DNA of 64,000 nucleotides from Stomorhina lunata (lineage: Eukaryota; Arthropoda; Insecta; Diptera; Rhiniidae). The position numbers and the translations under genes were made by a program. The stretch is taken from the NCBI GenBank assembly GCA_933228675.1, contig OW121740.1, positions 159,026,486-159,090,485 of the forward strand. Direction: 5' to 3'. The notes beneath the pieces are model-generated. The model was not told where the DNA came from, made no database searches, and saw nothing but the letters and a program-made list of their open reading frames with translations. Shown piece by piece: positions 14,977-26,470 of the stretch; the stretch's first letter is position 1; each line of letters starts with the position of its first letter.

Positions 14977-15835
14977 TAACCTTCATCTGCTCCTAAAAAA
15001 AATCACGTTGTCTACCTTTGCGTAGTTTTCTACGCATGCAATATTATTTATAGTTTTTGGTACAAAATTTTAAAAACTCTGGGAGGAAACAGTTAGAAAA
15101 AGTAATTTATATTTATTTGGTAGACGAAAAAGTTTTTTTTTTGCATTTCGAAGTCTTAAATTAGCTTTCCACCGAGAAAGACTATATGAGGAAAAACCAT
15201 TGTCATGAACTTAGTTTAAAACAATACGTTGGTACTGATTTTGTTAACATAAGCATATACTCAATAGTACGCTGGCCGAAAGGTGGGAAATAGTAGTGGT
15301 CAGCGATGGACAGCACCCTATAATAAAGCCTCGAATTTCGGAAAAAAAAACGACAGAAGTAAAGTTGTAAACCTAACATTTTGAAGGTTTGAAGGGTAAA
15401 AAGGTAGCAAGTACCTTTTATATAACTAACAGATGTATCACTTTACTAGATTATGAAGATTCTGTCACTAATTCTTCTTCATCTTCTTTTTAGTTTTTCT
15501 TGTAAATGGTGTAAAAATAATAATCAAAAAGAACTTTTCCATGTGTTAAAATCATAATGATTGACAAAAATGAACCATGACATCAAAAATTCCCACCAAA
15601 AACGTATGTTTTTTCCCATATGCGTAGAAAACTACACAAGGGTAGACAACGTAACTTTTTTGATCCAGTCCATAAAAAAGAAAATTTCGGAGTAAAAAAT
15701 GCCTTAAACTATGCAAGATCATGTTACTTACAAAGTCAATAAATTTTGTTAACTTAAAGCTAGTACTTCCAGAAAAAACAGAGAAATTGTGTAGCGTTTG
15801 CGTAGTTTTCTACGCAAAGAGCAGATGAAGGTTAA
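14977..15835. mobile_element. piggyBac-like non-autonomous element nested in the foldback
   Basis: TTAA followed by CCTTCATCTGCTC on the left (14,977-14,993), and GAGCAGATGAAGG followed by TTAA on the right (15,819-15,835): 13-bp exact inverted termini with a TTAA target site, the hallmark of piggyBac-superfamily insertion. Subterminal segments with GCGTAGTTTTCTACGC occur near both ends (about 15,021 and 15,799). A longer inverted pair (ACGTTGTCTACC... at about 15,004-15,038 against ...GGTAGACAACGT at about 15,620-15,652) is internal. Length 859 bp, no transposase. Confidence 0.75.
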
Positions 15836-15930
15836 ATTCATATATTTGGCCATGTCGGCTTAAGGTCATTAGAGAGTTAAAAAAAATCCAACAACAAGAA
15901 ACTTAACAAAAAAATCTTAAATCTTATATT

Positions 15931-15932
<2 letters not shown>

Positions 15933-15979
<47 letters not shown>
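15933..15979. repeat. TA microsatellite, right foldback arm
   Basis: About 23 TA dinucleotides, mirror counterpart of the tract at 14,821. The right arm keeps about 200 bp (15,985-16,190) between this tract and the shared arm sequence that the left arm lacks. Confidence 0.97.
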
Positions 15980-15981
<2 letters not shown>

Positions 15982-16579
15982 ATATAGAATGGCTATCTCG
16001 AAAACGGCTCTAACGATTTTGATAAAATTTGGACAGTGGGTATCCTTGTTGATGTATAGGTCGAAGAAGCAGGGACTTTTGGAACTTTTGCCTCTAAGAG
16101 GGTAAAAACGGGTAAAAAGTGGGAAAAATCGAAAACACTATATCTCCTAAAGTAATAGGTATAGAAACAAAATTAAAATTACGTTTTAAACAGCTATAAA
16201 AATAAGCGGACAGGTGTTTGGTACTTTTTTGAAACTATGTCCGATAGGGGGTAAAAAAGGGTGAAAATAGTTTTTTTGGTACCTTTTGAACCCACTCTTA
16301 TATTTTAAACTAAAGAATATAGAAAAAAACTTGGTGCTGCAATCAAAAGATGTAAAAGAAACATGAAACACGTATTTGGTACTTTTTTGATTTTGGAGCC
16401 AAAATGGGTAAAAAAGGGATAAAATGATAACTTAACATCTCCAAAGTAATATGAATAGTAACATTATACATTATATTAAATGCGTTTTAATAAAATGTAC
16501 CGAATTCATATGTAACTTTTAGAAATTAGGGAATAAAAAGGGGGAAAAATTAGTATTTTTTTAAACAAATGAATGTTTG

Positions 16580-17240
16580 TCTGTATGTATGTTCTTTATA
16601 GAATAGTAAACTGTGAATTTGATCATGTTATGCTCTTTAGCGAAGATGTTGCGGATAAACCGGCGAAGGTTTTTAAGCTGATAAGACTAATTTCCGACTG
16701 ATGGCGCCACTGAAAATTACTAAAAATTAATTAAATCGTAAACTGTACATTTGATCATGCTATGATCTTTAGCAAAGTTGTAGCGCATGAGCCGGCGAAG
16801 GCTTTTTAGTTGCTATGAAGAAATTTCGACAGGTGGCGCCACTGAAATTTATTCAAAGTCAATTTAATCGTAAGCTGTACATTTAATCATGCTATAATCT
16901 TCAGCAAAGTTGTTACGGATAAGCCGAAGAAGGTTTATGAATTGGAATGAGCAAAGTCCGACAGGTGGCGCCACGGAAAATTACTCAAAGTGATCATGTT
17001 ATAATCATAAGCAAATTTGTTACGAATAAGCAGACAAAGTTTTCTTATATGTTATGAACAACTTCAGGTGGCGCCACTGCAAACTACTCAAAATGAATTA
17101 AATCGTAAACTGTGCATTCGATCAGACTATAATCTTTAGTAATGTTGTTGCGCATGAGTCGACGGAGGCTTCTGTTGGTATGAATAATTTCCAAAATTAT
17201 TCAAAATGAGTTAAACTGTAAACTATGCAAACTATGTGTT
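16580..17240. repeat. 132-bp tandem units in right foldback arm (inverted)
   Basis: Five inverted copies of the left-arm unit, with GCCGGCGAAGG-like boxes near 16,655, 16,787, 16,920, 17,027 and 17,158. One unit is about 25 bp shorter, near 16,990. Confidence 0.8.
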
Positions 17241-17405
17241 GGTCGGACAAAATAAATAAAATAATTCAAAATTAACTGAATATTTGTACAATGTCTTTCC
17301 TCTAAATTTATTTTAGCACTTTATAATATAAAATATATAAAAACTATAAAATTTGCCTCAAAATGCTTATCATAAAATTCCGAGCAAGGCTCGGTCAACC
17401 AGGTA

Positions 17406-18597
17406 TTAAAGTTTAGGTCTTTAAAAATTTTCTTTAAAATATCTTATACGTTTTAAAAGCTGTAAAATCTCAATAATTAAATTCAAACATCCAACGGTTG
17501 CAAAATTCAATCATTACCAGCATATGCAATCGGAACTAGGATAATAGGTCATGACTTTTGATCTGTATATTTCAATCAGCAAGAAAAACTCTTAAAGGTA
17601 ATTCCAGATATGAGTTTTACAGCTATAGCATAAATTTTCTCTAATACGTATTGTACGGTCTAACGGTTAGATAACCTCACAAATAGCCATGTAAGAAAGT
17701 TCAAGTTTCGAGTAGAATTTGCCTGCTTTCGTTAGAATAAGTTCCAAATTAGTAATGATAAAATAGATGAGATACATCACATTGCGACATAGATCCAGTA
17801 AGTCAACAGAGTTAAAAACTTAAATGAACCCGATGATCAAAATTACAGCCTTCCTATAAAATTGACTTTGAATAAACTGTCCATACATGGGAGCATCAAA
17901 CTTACTTCAGTCGAATATAGGATTTCTAAATAGTAAGAATATCAGTTTGAGTAAAGTATCTTTTACTTCCTTTTAGAAAACCGAAACATTTGAAATATTT
18001 GATTAGTCTAAAGAACAAAAATTCTTATGTCCAGAAAATCAAAAGCAAATGATTCTTAAGTATTTATACCACTCATGTATACAGATGAGGATGTTGGATA
18101 CCAAGTAAAGGTTCTGATTGATCTTAATTTGACAAGCCTAGACTTATCTTGATCTATCCCTCATCTCAAGCGTGGACACTGATCTTCTCGTGGTATCACC
18201 CGCTAAACTAAGTTAACACGTATTAATGTAGTGAGCTAACATGTGCTGCCAGTTTTCCCCTCAGAACGATAAAATATGGGTAAAGACGTCGTTCTAGTAA
18301 CCCACTCCTGGAAGAAAGCAATTACTATAAAAAAACTAAAATTTGAATGTAAACACTTAAGTAAGAAGAGAATGTCCGAAACTTTGATGAAAAGACCATG
18401 TAGAGAAAAGTTTTTTAAAGCTTGACCTACGAAATTGGTGAATATATGAGCAAGATCGAAGCGCATGGAATTTTAAAATATGCTCGACCTTTAACCTTAA
18501 CAGGTTGTAAATGTAGGCCATTTAAGTAAGTAAATAAATAAGTACTATTCAGTCAAACTTTAGAGACTAGGATTGGAAGGGTATTTCATATTATGAG
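17406..18597. other. Unique intronic sequence, no gene recognised
   Basis: More balanced base composition than the satellites. Several short open frames exist on the minus strand (for example 18,236-18,466), but none resembles a known family or shows splice context. It may be old transposon-derived DNA. Confidence 0.4.
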
Positions 18598-19053
18598 CTA
18601 TAGAAATCGGGTTAGAAAATCATAAAAAATCTGTAGCAAAGACAATTGATTTGTTAAAAGACCATTATCTTCCATCATGACAACAAACGGCCACATGTTG
18701 CAAGACCGGCCAAAAACTTTTGAATAAACAGTGTATGGGAAGTTTCGGCTCATTCTCCTTATGTTATCTATTTGTTTTGATCGACGCAGAACTGCTTTAC
18801 TGAAATACGTTTCAAAGATTTTCGGAAATTGTCTTGACTCATTTTTTTCCATAAAATCGATGTCATTGCTTTTGCGAAGAATCCATATGTTAACAGGAAG
18901 TAACGATCTGAAATAAGCAACGGTTATTGCAATCTTAAGCAGGAGCTTGCAAATCTTCATAAAACCAAAGAGTTTATAATATAAAGATGTTGCACTTCTA
19001 TACATTGATTTGCGGTTTGGTCCCTTTGAAAAGTCCCATAAAAAAGAGAGCAT
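18598..19053 (-). CDS. Uncharacterised 151-codon open frame, repeat-associated
   Basis: The frame starts at a true ATG with an in-frame stop two codons upstream and ends at TAG. I do not recognise the predicted product. It starts MLSFLWDFSKGPNRKSMYRS, has a hydrophobic stretch near residues 31-57 (KLFGFMKICKLLLKIAITVA), is basic in the middle and ends hydrophobic (LLQIFYDFLTRFL). Its first ~32 codons and about 200 bp upstream recur, inverted, in the tandem repeat at 28,138-29,800 (MLSFLWDFSKRPYGKSMYGS). The initiating ATG is kept in two of those three copies. It lies inside the 18.6-kb Ace intron on the same strand. It could be a nested gene, a transposon or gene-fragment relic, or chance; an average AT-rich intron would rarely hold a frame this long. 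Confidence 0.3.
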   Translation of the reverse strand: MLSFLWDFSKGPNRKSMYRSATSLYYKLFGFMKICKLLLKIAITVAYFRSLLPVNIWILRKSNDIDFMEKNESRQFPKIFETYFSKAVLRRSKQIDNIRRMSRNFPYTVYSKVFGRSCNMWPFVVMMEDNGLLTNQLSLLQIFYDFLTRFL

Positions 19054-19215
19054 ACTCTAAGTCGAAAACAACAAATGGGAACAATTATCCAATGAGAGAA
19101 AGCTAAGGCACACACATGTGCTCATGAAATGTATGTTTGTTTGTTGGTTTATGTGTTTTTCATTGTTCTTTATCCACTTTAATTTCACTTTTGACAGAGT
19201 GCAATATCTTTATAT
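18955..19215 (-). repeat. Dispersed repeat segment, inverted relative to the 28-30 kb tandem copies
   Basis: About 250 bp matches the tandem unit at 28.4-29.8 kb in opposite orientation. It includes GTGTGTGCCTTAGCTTTCTC, ATGGGACTTTTCAAA and AGTGCAACATCTTTATATTA. The match stops after TTTGGT, so the flanking parts differ. Confidence 0.8.
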
Positions 19216-19589
19216 TATTGAGTCTGTGATAAAACTCAGCCTAAGAAGTATCTTACTAAAAATTATATTGGAGATAATAATATATCGAAGAAAACCCTTC
19301 GATAAAATCCTTTAAAAACTAGTGGTAAAAAGAAAAGATTACTTGGCGACTTTATACAGAAGCCGATTTGAGATTCTAATATTGTAAATAGAATGTACTT
19401 AGGAATTCAGCCTTGAATTCTGTAAGATGGTGAACAGCTATAGTAGGTACCATATACTCCAGTAGAAGTCAAAGCTGTTAATTCTCAATTATTAACTGAA
19501 CTTTGAGACAGTGCAGATGTTTTGTGGACTTTTTCTTAGTTTGTCAATCCGTCTGTAATGTTTTCATTATTTATCCCATATGGGGAAAG

Positions 19590-22336
19590 TCTTCGATAAA
19601 AATATATTTCTATAGGGAAATCTTCGTTAAAAATATTTTTATCGAAAATTTTTTTATAATAATATTTTAAAATAATTTACCTTCAACAAAAAAATTTTTC
19701 TTTAGAAAAAAAAATTCATAAAAATTTTCCTTGAAAAAAATTTCCTAGAAAATTTTTTGATAATAAAATTTTCTATTGAAAAATTTTTAATAAAAAAAAT
19801 TTTTTATAGAAAAATGTTTGATAAAAAAATTTTCTATTGAAAAATTTTTTTCTATGGAAAATTTTTTTATCAAAAATTTTATTAAGATAACTTTTTGATA
19901 AAAAATTTTATTAAGATAAATTTTTGATAAAAAAATTTTCCATAGAAAAATGTTTGATAAAAAAATTTTCTATAGAAAAATTTTCGGTAAAAAAAATATT
20001 CTATGGATTTTTGATAAAAAAAAATTTTCTAGAAAAAAATGTTAGATAAAAAATGTTTTACATAAAAATTATCGATAAAAAAGGTTTTATTAAAAAACTT
20101 ATCAAAAAATAGTCTATAGAAAAAATGTTAATAAAATAATTTTGGATGTAAAAAATGTCTCTATCAAATTTATGATAAACAAATTTTTTATAGAAAACTT
20201 TTTTGACAAAAAAAATTTTCAATAGAAAGATTTTTGATAAACAAATTTTCTGTAGAAAAATTTTTGATAGAAAAAAATTTTTGAATATAAAATTTTCTAT
20301 AGATTTTTGATAAAAAATTTTTCTAGAGAAAAATGTTAGATAAAAAAATATTTTATAGAAAAGTTCTCGATAAAAAACTGTTCTATGAAAAAACTTTTTA
20401 TCAAAAATTTTTCTATAGAAAAAATGTTAATAAAAAAATTTTTGATAAAAAAAAATTCTATATAAAAATTTTTGATAAACAAATTTCTATAGAAAACTTT
20501 TTTGTTAAAAAAAAAAAAATTCTATAGAAATATTTTTGATAATAAAATTTTCTGTAGAAAAATTTTTGATAAAAAAATGTATATAGAAAAAAAAATCTAT
20601 AGATTTTTGATAAAAAAAATTTCTATAGAAAAATGTTCGATAAAAAAATGTTTTATAGAAAAGTTCACGATAAAAAACTGTTCTATGAAAAAGCTTTTTA
20701 TCAAAAAATTTTCTATAGAAAAAATGTTAATAAAGAAATTTTTGATAAAAAAAATTTCTATATAAAAATTTATGATAAACAAATTTTCTATAGAAAACTT
20801 TTTTGATAAAAAAATTTTCTATAGAAAGATTTTAAAAAACAAATTTTCTGTAGCAAAATTTTTGATAAAAAAAATTTTATATAGGCCAATTTTTCATTAA
20901 AAAATGTTCTATAGATTTTTGATAAAAAAATTTTCTATTGAAAAATGTTCAATAAAAAAATGTTTTATAGAAAAGTTCTCGATAAAAAACTGTTCTATGA
21001 AAAAACTTTTTATCCAAAAATTTTCTATAGAAAAAATGTTAATAAAAAAATTTTTGATAAAAAAAAATTATATATAAAAATTTTTGATAAACAAATTTTC
21101 TATAGAAAACTTTTGTGATAAAAAAAATTCTTTGAGAACAAATTTTCTGTGGAAAAATTTTCTATATTAAAAAAAAAAATTGATAAAAAAATTTTCTATA
21201 CAAATATTTTTGATAAAAAAATTTTCCATAGAAAAAATTTTGATAATAAAATTTTATTTAGAACAATTTTTGATAAAAAAAAATTTCTACAGAAAAATTT
21301 TCGATAAAAAAAATTTTCTATAGATTTTTGATAAAAAAAAAGTTTCTATAGAAAAATGTTCGATAAAAAAATGTTTTATAGAAAAATTCTCGATAAAAAA
21401 AATGTTCCATGGAAAAACTTTTTGTCAAAAAATTAAAAGAAAAACTTTTCGATGTAAAAACCTTTTATCAAAAAATTTTCTATAGAAAAAATGTTAATAA
21501 AAAAATTGTTGATAAAAAAAATATATATATAAAAATTTTTGATAAACAAATTTTCTATAGAAAACTTTTGTGATAAAAAAAATTCTTTAGAAAGATTTTT
21601 AAGAACAAATTTTCTGTAGAAAAATTTTCTATATTTAAAAAAAAAAATTGATAAAAAAATTTTCTATAGAAATATTTTTGATAAAAAAATTTTCCATATA
21701 AAAATTTTTGATCAAAAAATTTCCATAGAAAAATTTTTGATAATAAAATTTTATTTAGAACAATTTTTGATAAAAAAAAATTTCTACAGAAAAATTTTCG
21801 ATAAAAAAAAGTGTTCTATAGATTTTTGATAAAAAAAAAGTTTTTATAGAAAAATGTTCGATAAAAAAATGTTTTATAGAAAAATTTTCGATAAAAAAAA
21901 ATGTTCCAGGGAAAAACTTTTTGTCAAAAAATTAAAAAAAAAAAAATAACTTTTCTATGGAAAAAGTTTTTATCAAAAAATTTTCTATAAAAAAATTTTT
22001 GATAAAAAAAAATTCTATATAAAAATTTATGATAAACAAATTTTCTATATAGAAAACTTTTTTGATAAAAAAAAATTTCTATAGAAAGATTTTTTATAAA
22101 TAAATTTTCTGTAGAAAAATTGTTGATAAAATAATTTTATATAGAAAGATTTTTAATAAACACATTTTCTATAGAAAACTTTTTTGATAAGAAAAATTTC
22201 TATAGAAAAATTTTTGATTAAAAAATTTTCGATTGAAAAATTTTTGATTAAAAAATTTTCGATTGAAAAATTTTTGATTAAAAAATTTTCGATAGAAAAA
22301 TTTTTGATGAAAAAATTTTCTATAGAAAAATTTTGA
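19590..22336. repeat. 30-31 bp satellite array with higher-order structure
   Basis: Degenerate units of about 30-31 bp built from TTTTCTATAGAAAA and TTTTTGATAAAAAA. A multi-monomer block starting AAAAATGTTCGATAAAAAA recurs at about 20,330, 20,632, 20,941, 21,353 and 21,853. The first spacings are near 305 bp (about ten monomers), later ones longer through insertions. The right end (22,190-22,330) becomes a clean 30-bp GATTAAAAAATTTTCGATT form. The Ile/Phe/Lys-rich open frames here are translations of the repeat, not genes. Confidence 0.93.
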
Positions 22337-23744
22337 AAGAACAAAAGGAAGATAGAACTCAGACGACCACTTTTTGGCTCTAATAACCAGGAATACATTC
22401 ATAAAACGTAAGCAAGTAAAAATTCACAATATACAACCAAAAATTATTTTAATAGGGTGTTCAAAAAAAACACCAAGTCACAATTGCTGCATATTTCGGC
22501 ACATTTAAAAAAATTTACATTATCATATTTTCTAAAAAAAGAGCTAAAACAAATCCCTTTCTTTTAAGAAAAATATGGATTTTGTAAAGTATCTAAATTC
22601 ATTAAAATATTTCATATAAATTTGATCCCACCTAATATTCAAGCGACAAGTGCCCAGAGTAATTGTGAACAATTATTCATTTGTTGTATGTTGTACAATA
22701 CAATAAAATTGTCTCTAATATTGTCTAAGGTCAACCGTGTAAAAACAAATGATAACACCAACAATCAGCAACAACATGACGCAGTTAACAACTCGAACAC
22801 AATAACAATAGCCAACATGTTTCACTGCAATGTTCGAAAGTGGCGGCAATTTTACTAAAGAATTAAAAGTTAAGAGAGCTCAGTGGATCCTGTGGAATAA
22901 TGAGGTTTCACGAACAATATGAAAAACATAACAATAAATGCAACAAAAGAAAAAAGTAGTTATATAAAAATCTAAATTGGTTAATAACGGAGAGAATAGA
23001 AGAGGGCCTATCATAATTTTTGTTTAGGATTGGCATTTAAATTAATCGTCATGAAATTTTTCATAAGCCATTTAGTTTTATACATGACTAAGTTGGCTAC
23101 TATTTCGGTTATAGGGTTTTAATATGAAAAACAAAAAAAAACTTTAAATGTAAACTTTTTGTCTAAGATACGCTACTATACATTATATGTAAACAAGCAA
23201 AAAAAAACGCTTTTAGCTTAAAGGACTAAAACACACACAAACACATAAACATTTAAGTATTTATTATAAAAATCCACAAAAGTACTTGTACTTTTGTTAA
23301 GTTAAAGGTAAATACGCTAACATTACGGTTTGCTACCACAAAACAACAGCCGACAAACATTGTCATCTGGTAATTGTGCTCGCTCACATTTAAGTTTTAA
23401 TCCTTAGGGTAAAATAAAATATAAAGAAACAACAACAACAAAAATAAGAAAAAAAAAGTTAAAATAAACTAAAACAAAATAACATATCGAAAAGTAAAAA
23501 AAAAAGTTAAAACAATACAAGTAAATACTAGATATACCAACATATAGGAGATGTGTCAAGGGCAAAAGAAGCCAACAGTAGAGAAGTGTAGAAAAGCTTG
23601 TAGTACTGGAGTTAAATTATAGCAAACCAATTATGCACAATGGGCTAAAATTAACAATTTATAGATATAAATTGATTTAAAGAAATAAACCGTTTAAACA
23701 TAAGTTTAATTTATTTAAAACTTTGGGTTCACTACAAAACGAAA
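22337..23744. other. Unique intronic sequence, no gene recognised
   Basis: Non-repetitive DNA between two satellite arrays, with higher complexity at 22,620-22,860 (CAACAATCAGCAACAACATG-like) and 23,320-23,400. No splice-compatible exon of Ace fits here, since exons 4 and 5 join directly. Confidence 0.45.
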
Positions 23745-26072
23745 AATATTTTGATTGAAAATTTTTCTATAGAAAAATATTTTTATCGAAAAATTTTCTA
23801 AAGAAAAAATAGCTTTATCGAAAATTTTTCTATAGAAAAATATTTTTATCGAAAAATTTTCTATAGAAAAATATTTTTATCGAAAATTTTTCTATAGAAA
23901 AATATTTCTGTCGATTTTTCTATAGAAAAATATTTTTATCCAAAAATTTTCAATAGAAAAATATTTTGATCGAACATTTTTCTATAGAAAAATATTTTGA
24001 TCGAACATTTTTCTATAGAAAAATATTTTTATCGAAAATTTTTCTATAGAAAAATATTTATATCAAAAATTTTTCTATAGAAAAATATTTTTATCGAAAA
24101 ATTTTCTAAAGAAAAATTTTTTTGGAGAACATTTTTATATTGGAAAATAGCTTTATCGAAAATTTTTCTACAGAAAAATATTTTTATCGAAAATTTTTCT
24201 ATAGAAAAATATTTTTTATCGAAAAGTTTCTTATATAAAATTATTTTTATTGAAAAATATTTTTATCGAAAATTTTTCTATAGAAAAATATTTTTATCGA
24301 AAATTTTTCTATAGAAAAATATTTTTATCGAAAAATTTTCTATAGAAAAATATTTTTATCGAAAAAATTTCAACAGAAAAATATTTTGATTGAAAATTTT
24401 TCTATAGAAAAATATTTTTATCGAAAATGTTTCTATAGAAAAATATTTTTATCGAAAAATTTTCTAAAGAAAAATACTTTTATTGAAAAATATTTTGATT
24501 CAAAATTTTTCTATAGAAAAATATTTTTATCGAAAAATTTTCTAAAGAAAAATAGCTTTATCGAAAAGTTTTCTATAGAAAAATGTTTTTATCGAAAAAT
24601 TTTCAACAGAAAAATATTTTGATTGAAAATTTTTCTATAGAAAAATATTTTGATCAAAAATTTTTCTATAAAAAAATATTTTTATCAAAAATTTTTCTAT
24701 AGAAAAATATTTTTATCGAAAATTTTTCTATAGAAAAATATTTTTATCGAAAAATTTTCTATAGAAAATATTTTTATCGAAAAAATTTCAACAGAAAAAT
24801 ATTTTGATTGAAAATTTTTCTATAAAAAAATATTTTTATCGAAAATGTTTCTATAGAAAAATATTTTTATCGAAAAATTTTCTAAAGAAAAATTTTTTTG
24901 GAGAACATTTTTATATTGGAAAATAGCTTTATCGAAAATTTTTCTACAGAAAAATATTTTTATCGAAAATTTTTCTATAGAAAAATATTTTTTATCGAAA
25001 AGTTTCTTATATAAAATTATTTTTATTGAAAAATATTTTTATCGAAAATTTTTCTATAGAAAAATATTTTTATCGAAAATTTTTCTATAGAAAAATATTT
25101 TTATCGAAAAATTTTCTATAGAAAAATATTTTTATCGAAAAAATTTCAACAGAAAAATATTTTGATTGAAAATTTTTCTATAGAAAAATATTTTTATCGA
25201 AAATGTTTCTATAGAAAAATATTTTTATTGAAAAATTTTCTAAAGAAAAATACTTTTATTGAAAAATATTTTGATTCAAAATTTTTCTATAGAAAAATAT
25301 TTTTATCGAAAAATTTTCTAAAGAAAAATAGCTTTATCGAAAAGTTTTCTATAGAAAAATGTTTTTATCGAAAAATTTTCAACAGAAAAATATTTTGATT
25401 GAAAATTTTTCTATAGAAAAATATTTTGATCAAAAATTTTTCTATAAAAAAAAAATTTTATTAAAAATTTTTCTATAGAAAAATATTTTTATAGAAAATT
25501 TTTCTATAGAAAAATATTTTTATCGAAAAATTTTCTAAAGAAAAATTTTTTTGGAGAACATTTTTATATTGGAAAATAGCTTTATCGAAAATTTTTCTAC
25601 AGAAAAATATTTTTATCGAAAATTTTTCTATAGAAAAATATTTTTTATCGAAAAGTTTCTTATATAAAATTATTTTTATTGAAAAATATTTTTATCGAAA
25701 ATTTTTCTATAGAAAAATATTTTTATCGAAAATTTTTCTATAGAAAAATATTTTTATCGAAAAATTTTCTATAGAAAAATATTTTTATCGAAAAAATTTC
25801 AACAGAAAAATATTTTGATTGAAAATTTTTCTATAGAAAAATATTTTTATCGAAAATGTTTCTATAGAAAAATATTTTTATCGAAAAAGAAAAATATTTT
25901 TATCGAAAATTTTTCTATAGAAAAATATTTTTATCGAAAAATTTTCTAAAGAAAAATTTTTTTGGAGAACATTTTTATATTGTAAAATAGCTTTATCGAA
26001 AATTTTTCTATATAAATATAATTTTATCGAAAATTTTTCCATGGAAAAATATTTTTATCGAAAATTTTTCTA
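23745..26072. repeat. 31-bp satellite array with 776-bp higher-order repeat
   Basis: The monomer is 31 bp: GAAAAATTTTCTATAGAAAA plus ATATTTTTATC. A marker block (TTTTTTTGGAGAACATTTT with TATTGGAAAATAGC) appears near 24,113, 24,890, 25,545 and 25,963. Segments starting at 24,386 and 25,162 are almost identical over about 237 bp and lie 776 bp apart, equal to 25 monomers. That shows duplication of a long multi-monomer unit, with shortened copies to the right. Confidence 0.95.
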
Positions 26073-26470
26073 TATCTTAATTTGAATTAATAATTCGTTC
26101 AAAATAGGCTTTAAAACAAATTAAACGGTGTTACATATGAACAACTTCTTCAAAAACTTGGAAAGCGACCTGGTGGGGGTTATAGATCTAGGTGAGGACA
26201 TACAAAAACAATTTTCAAAGATTTCGAAACAAGTGCAAAATTTTGAGATATTCACGAAAAACTTTTTTCGGATAGGTCGTAGTATTTAAGTACTCATATA
26301 GTCATTAAGTACTCATATTTTATTCGAAGTTATCGATACTTTAGAAACAACCTCCTACAAGTATGCTATATAAATCGAAAACTAATGGATATTTATGAAT
26401 TGCTTTCTTTAAGAGGTTTACGAAACGTATTTGTAATTAAATTTAATTTTGTTTCAAGTTAAATAAGAAC
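26073..26470. other. Unique intronic spacer between arrays
   Basis: About 400 bp of non-repetitive sequence including GACCTGGTGGGGG. No feature recognised. Confidence 0.45.

Larger units (their letters stand above)
13582..17405. mobile_element. Foldback element with long inverted arms
   Basis: Left end ACCTGGTTGACCGAGCC at 13,583 and right end GGCTCGGTCAACCAGGT at 17,388-17,404 are exact inverted repeats. The arms run inward for about 1.3-1.5 kb each. Each arm starts with a 6-bp-stem hairpin (CCGAGC/GCTCGG). Next come about five tandem units of 132-133 bp (starting near 13,771, 13,903, 14,036, 14,168 and 14,300 in the left arm), each with a GGCGCCACCTG-type palindrome. After these comes an inverted GGTACTTTTTTGA region and a TA microsatellite. 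TA occurs at both outer edges. Long inverted arms with internal tandem repeats are typical of Foldback elements; a Helentron-related origin is an alternative. No transposase frame was found. Confidence 0.8.

Noticed and set aside
17383..17405. Helitron 3' end (hairpin near terminus)
   Set aside because: The hairpin CCGAGC/GCTCGG is present at both ends in inverted order and is not followed by CTRR; a foldback-type element fits better.
20333..20782. Open frames rich in Phe, Ile, Lys (also at 22,153-22,402, 24,386-24,622, 25,162-25,398, 26,526-27,278, 27,387-27,615 and 49,753-50,121)
   Set aside because: They are translations of 25-31 bp satellites, present on both strands, and their peptides repeat with the DNA period. 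A 31-bp period shifts frame, so such frames arise only by lack of stops.
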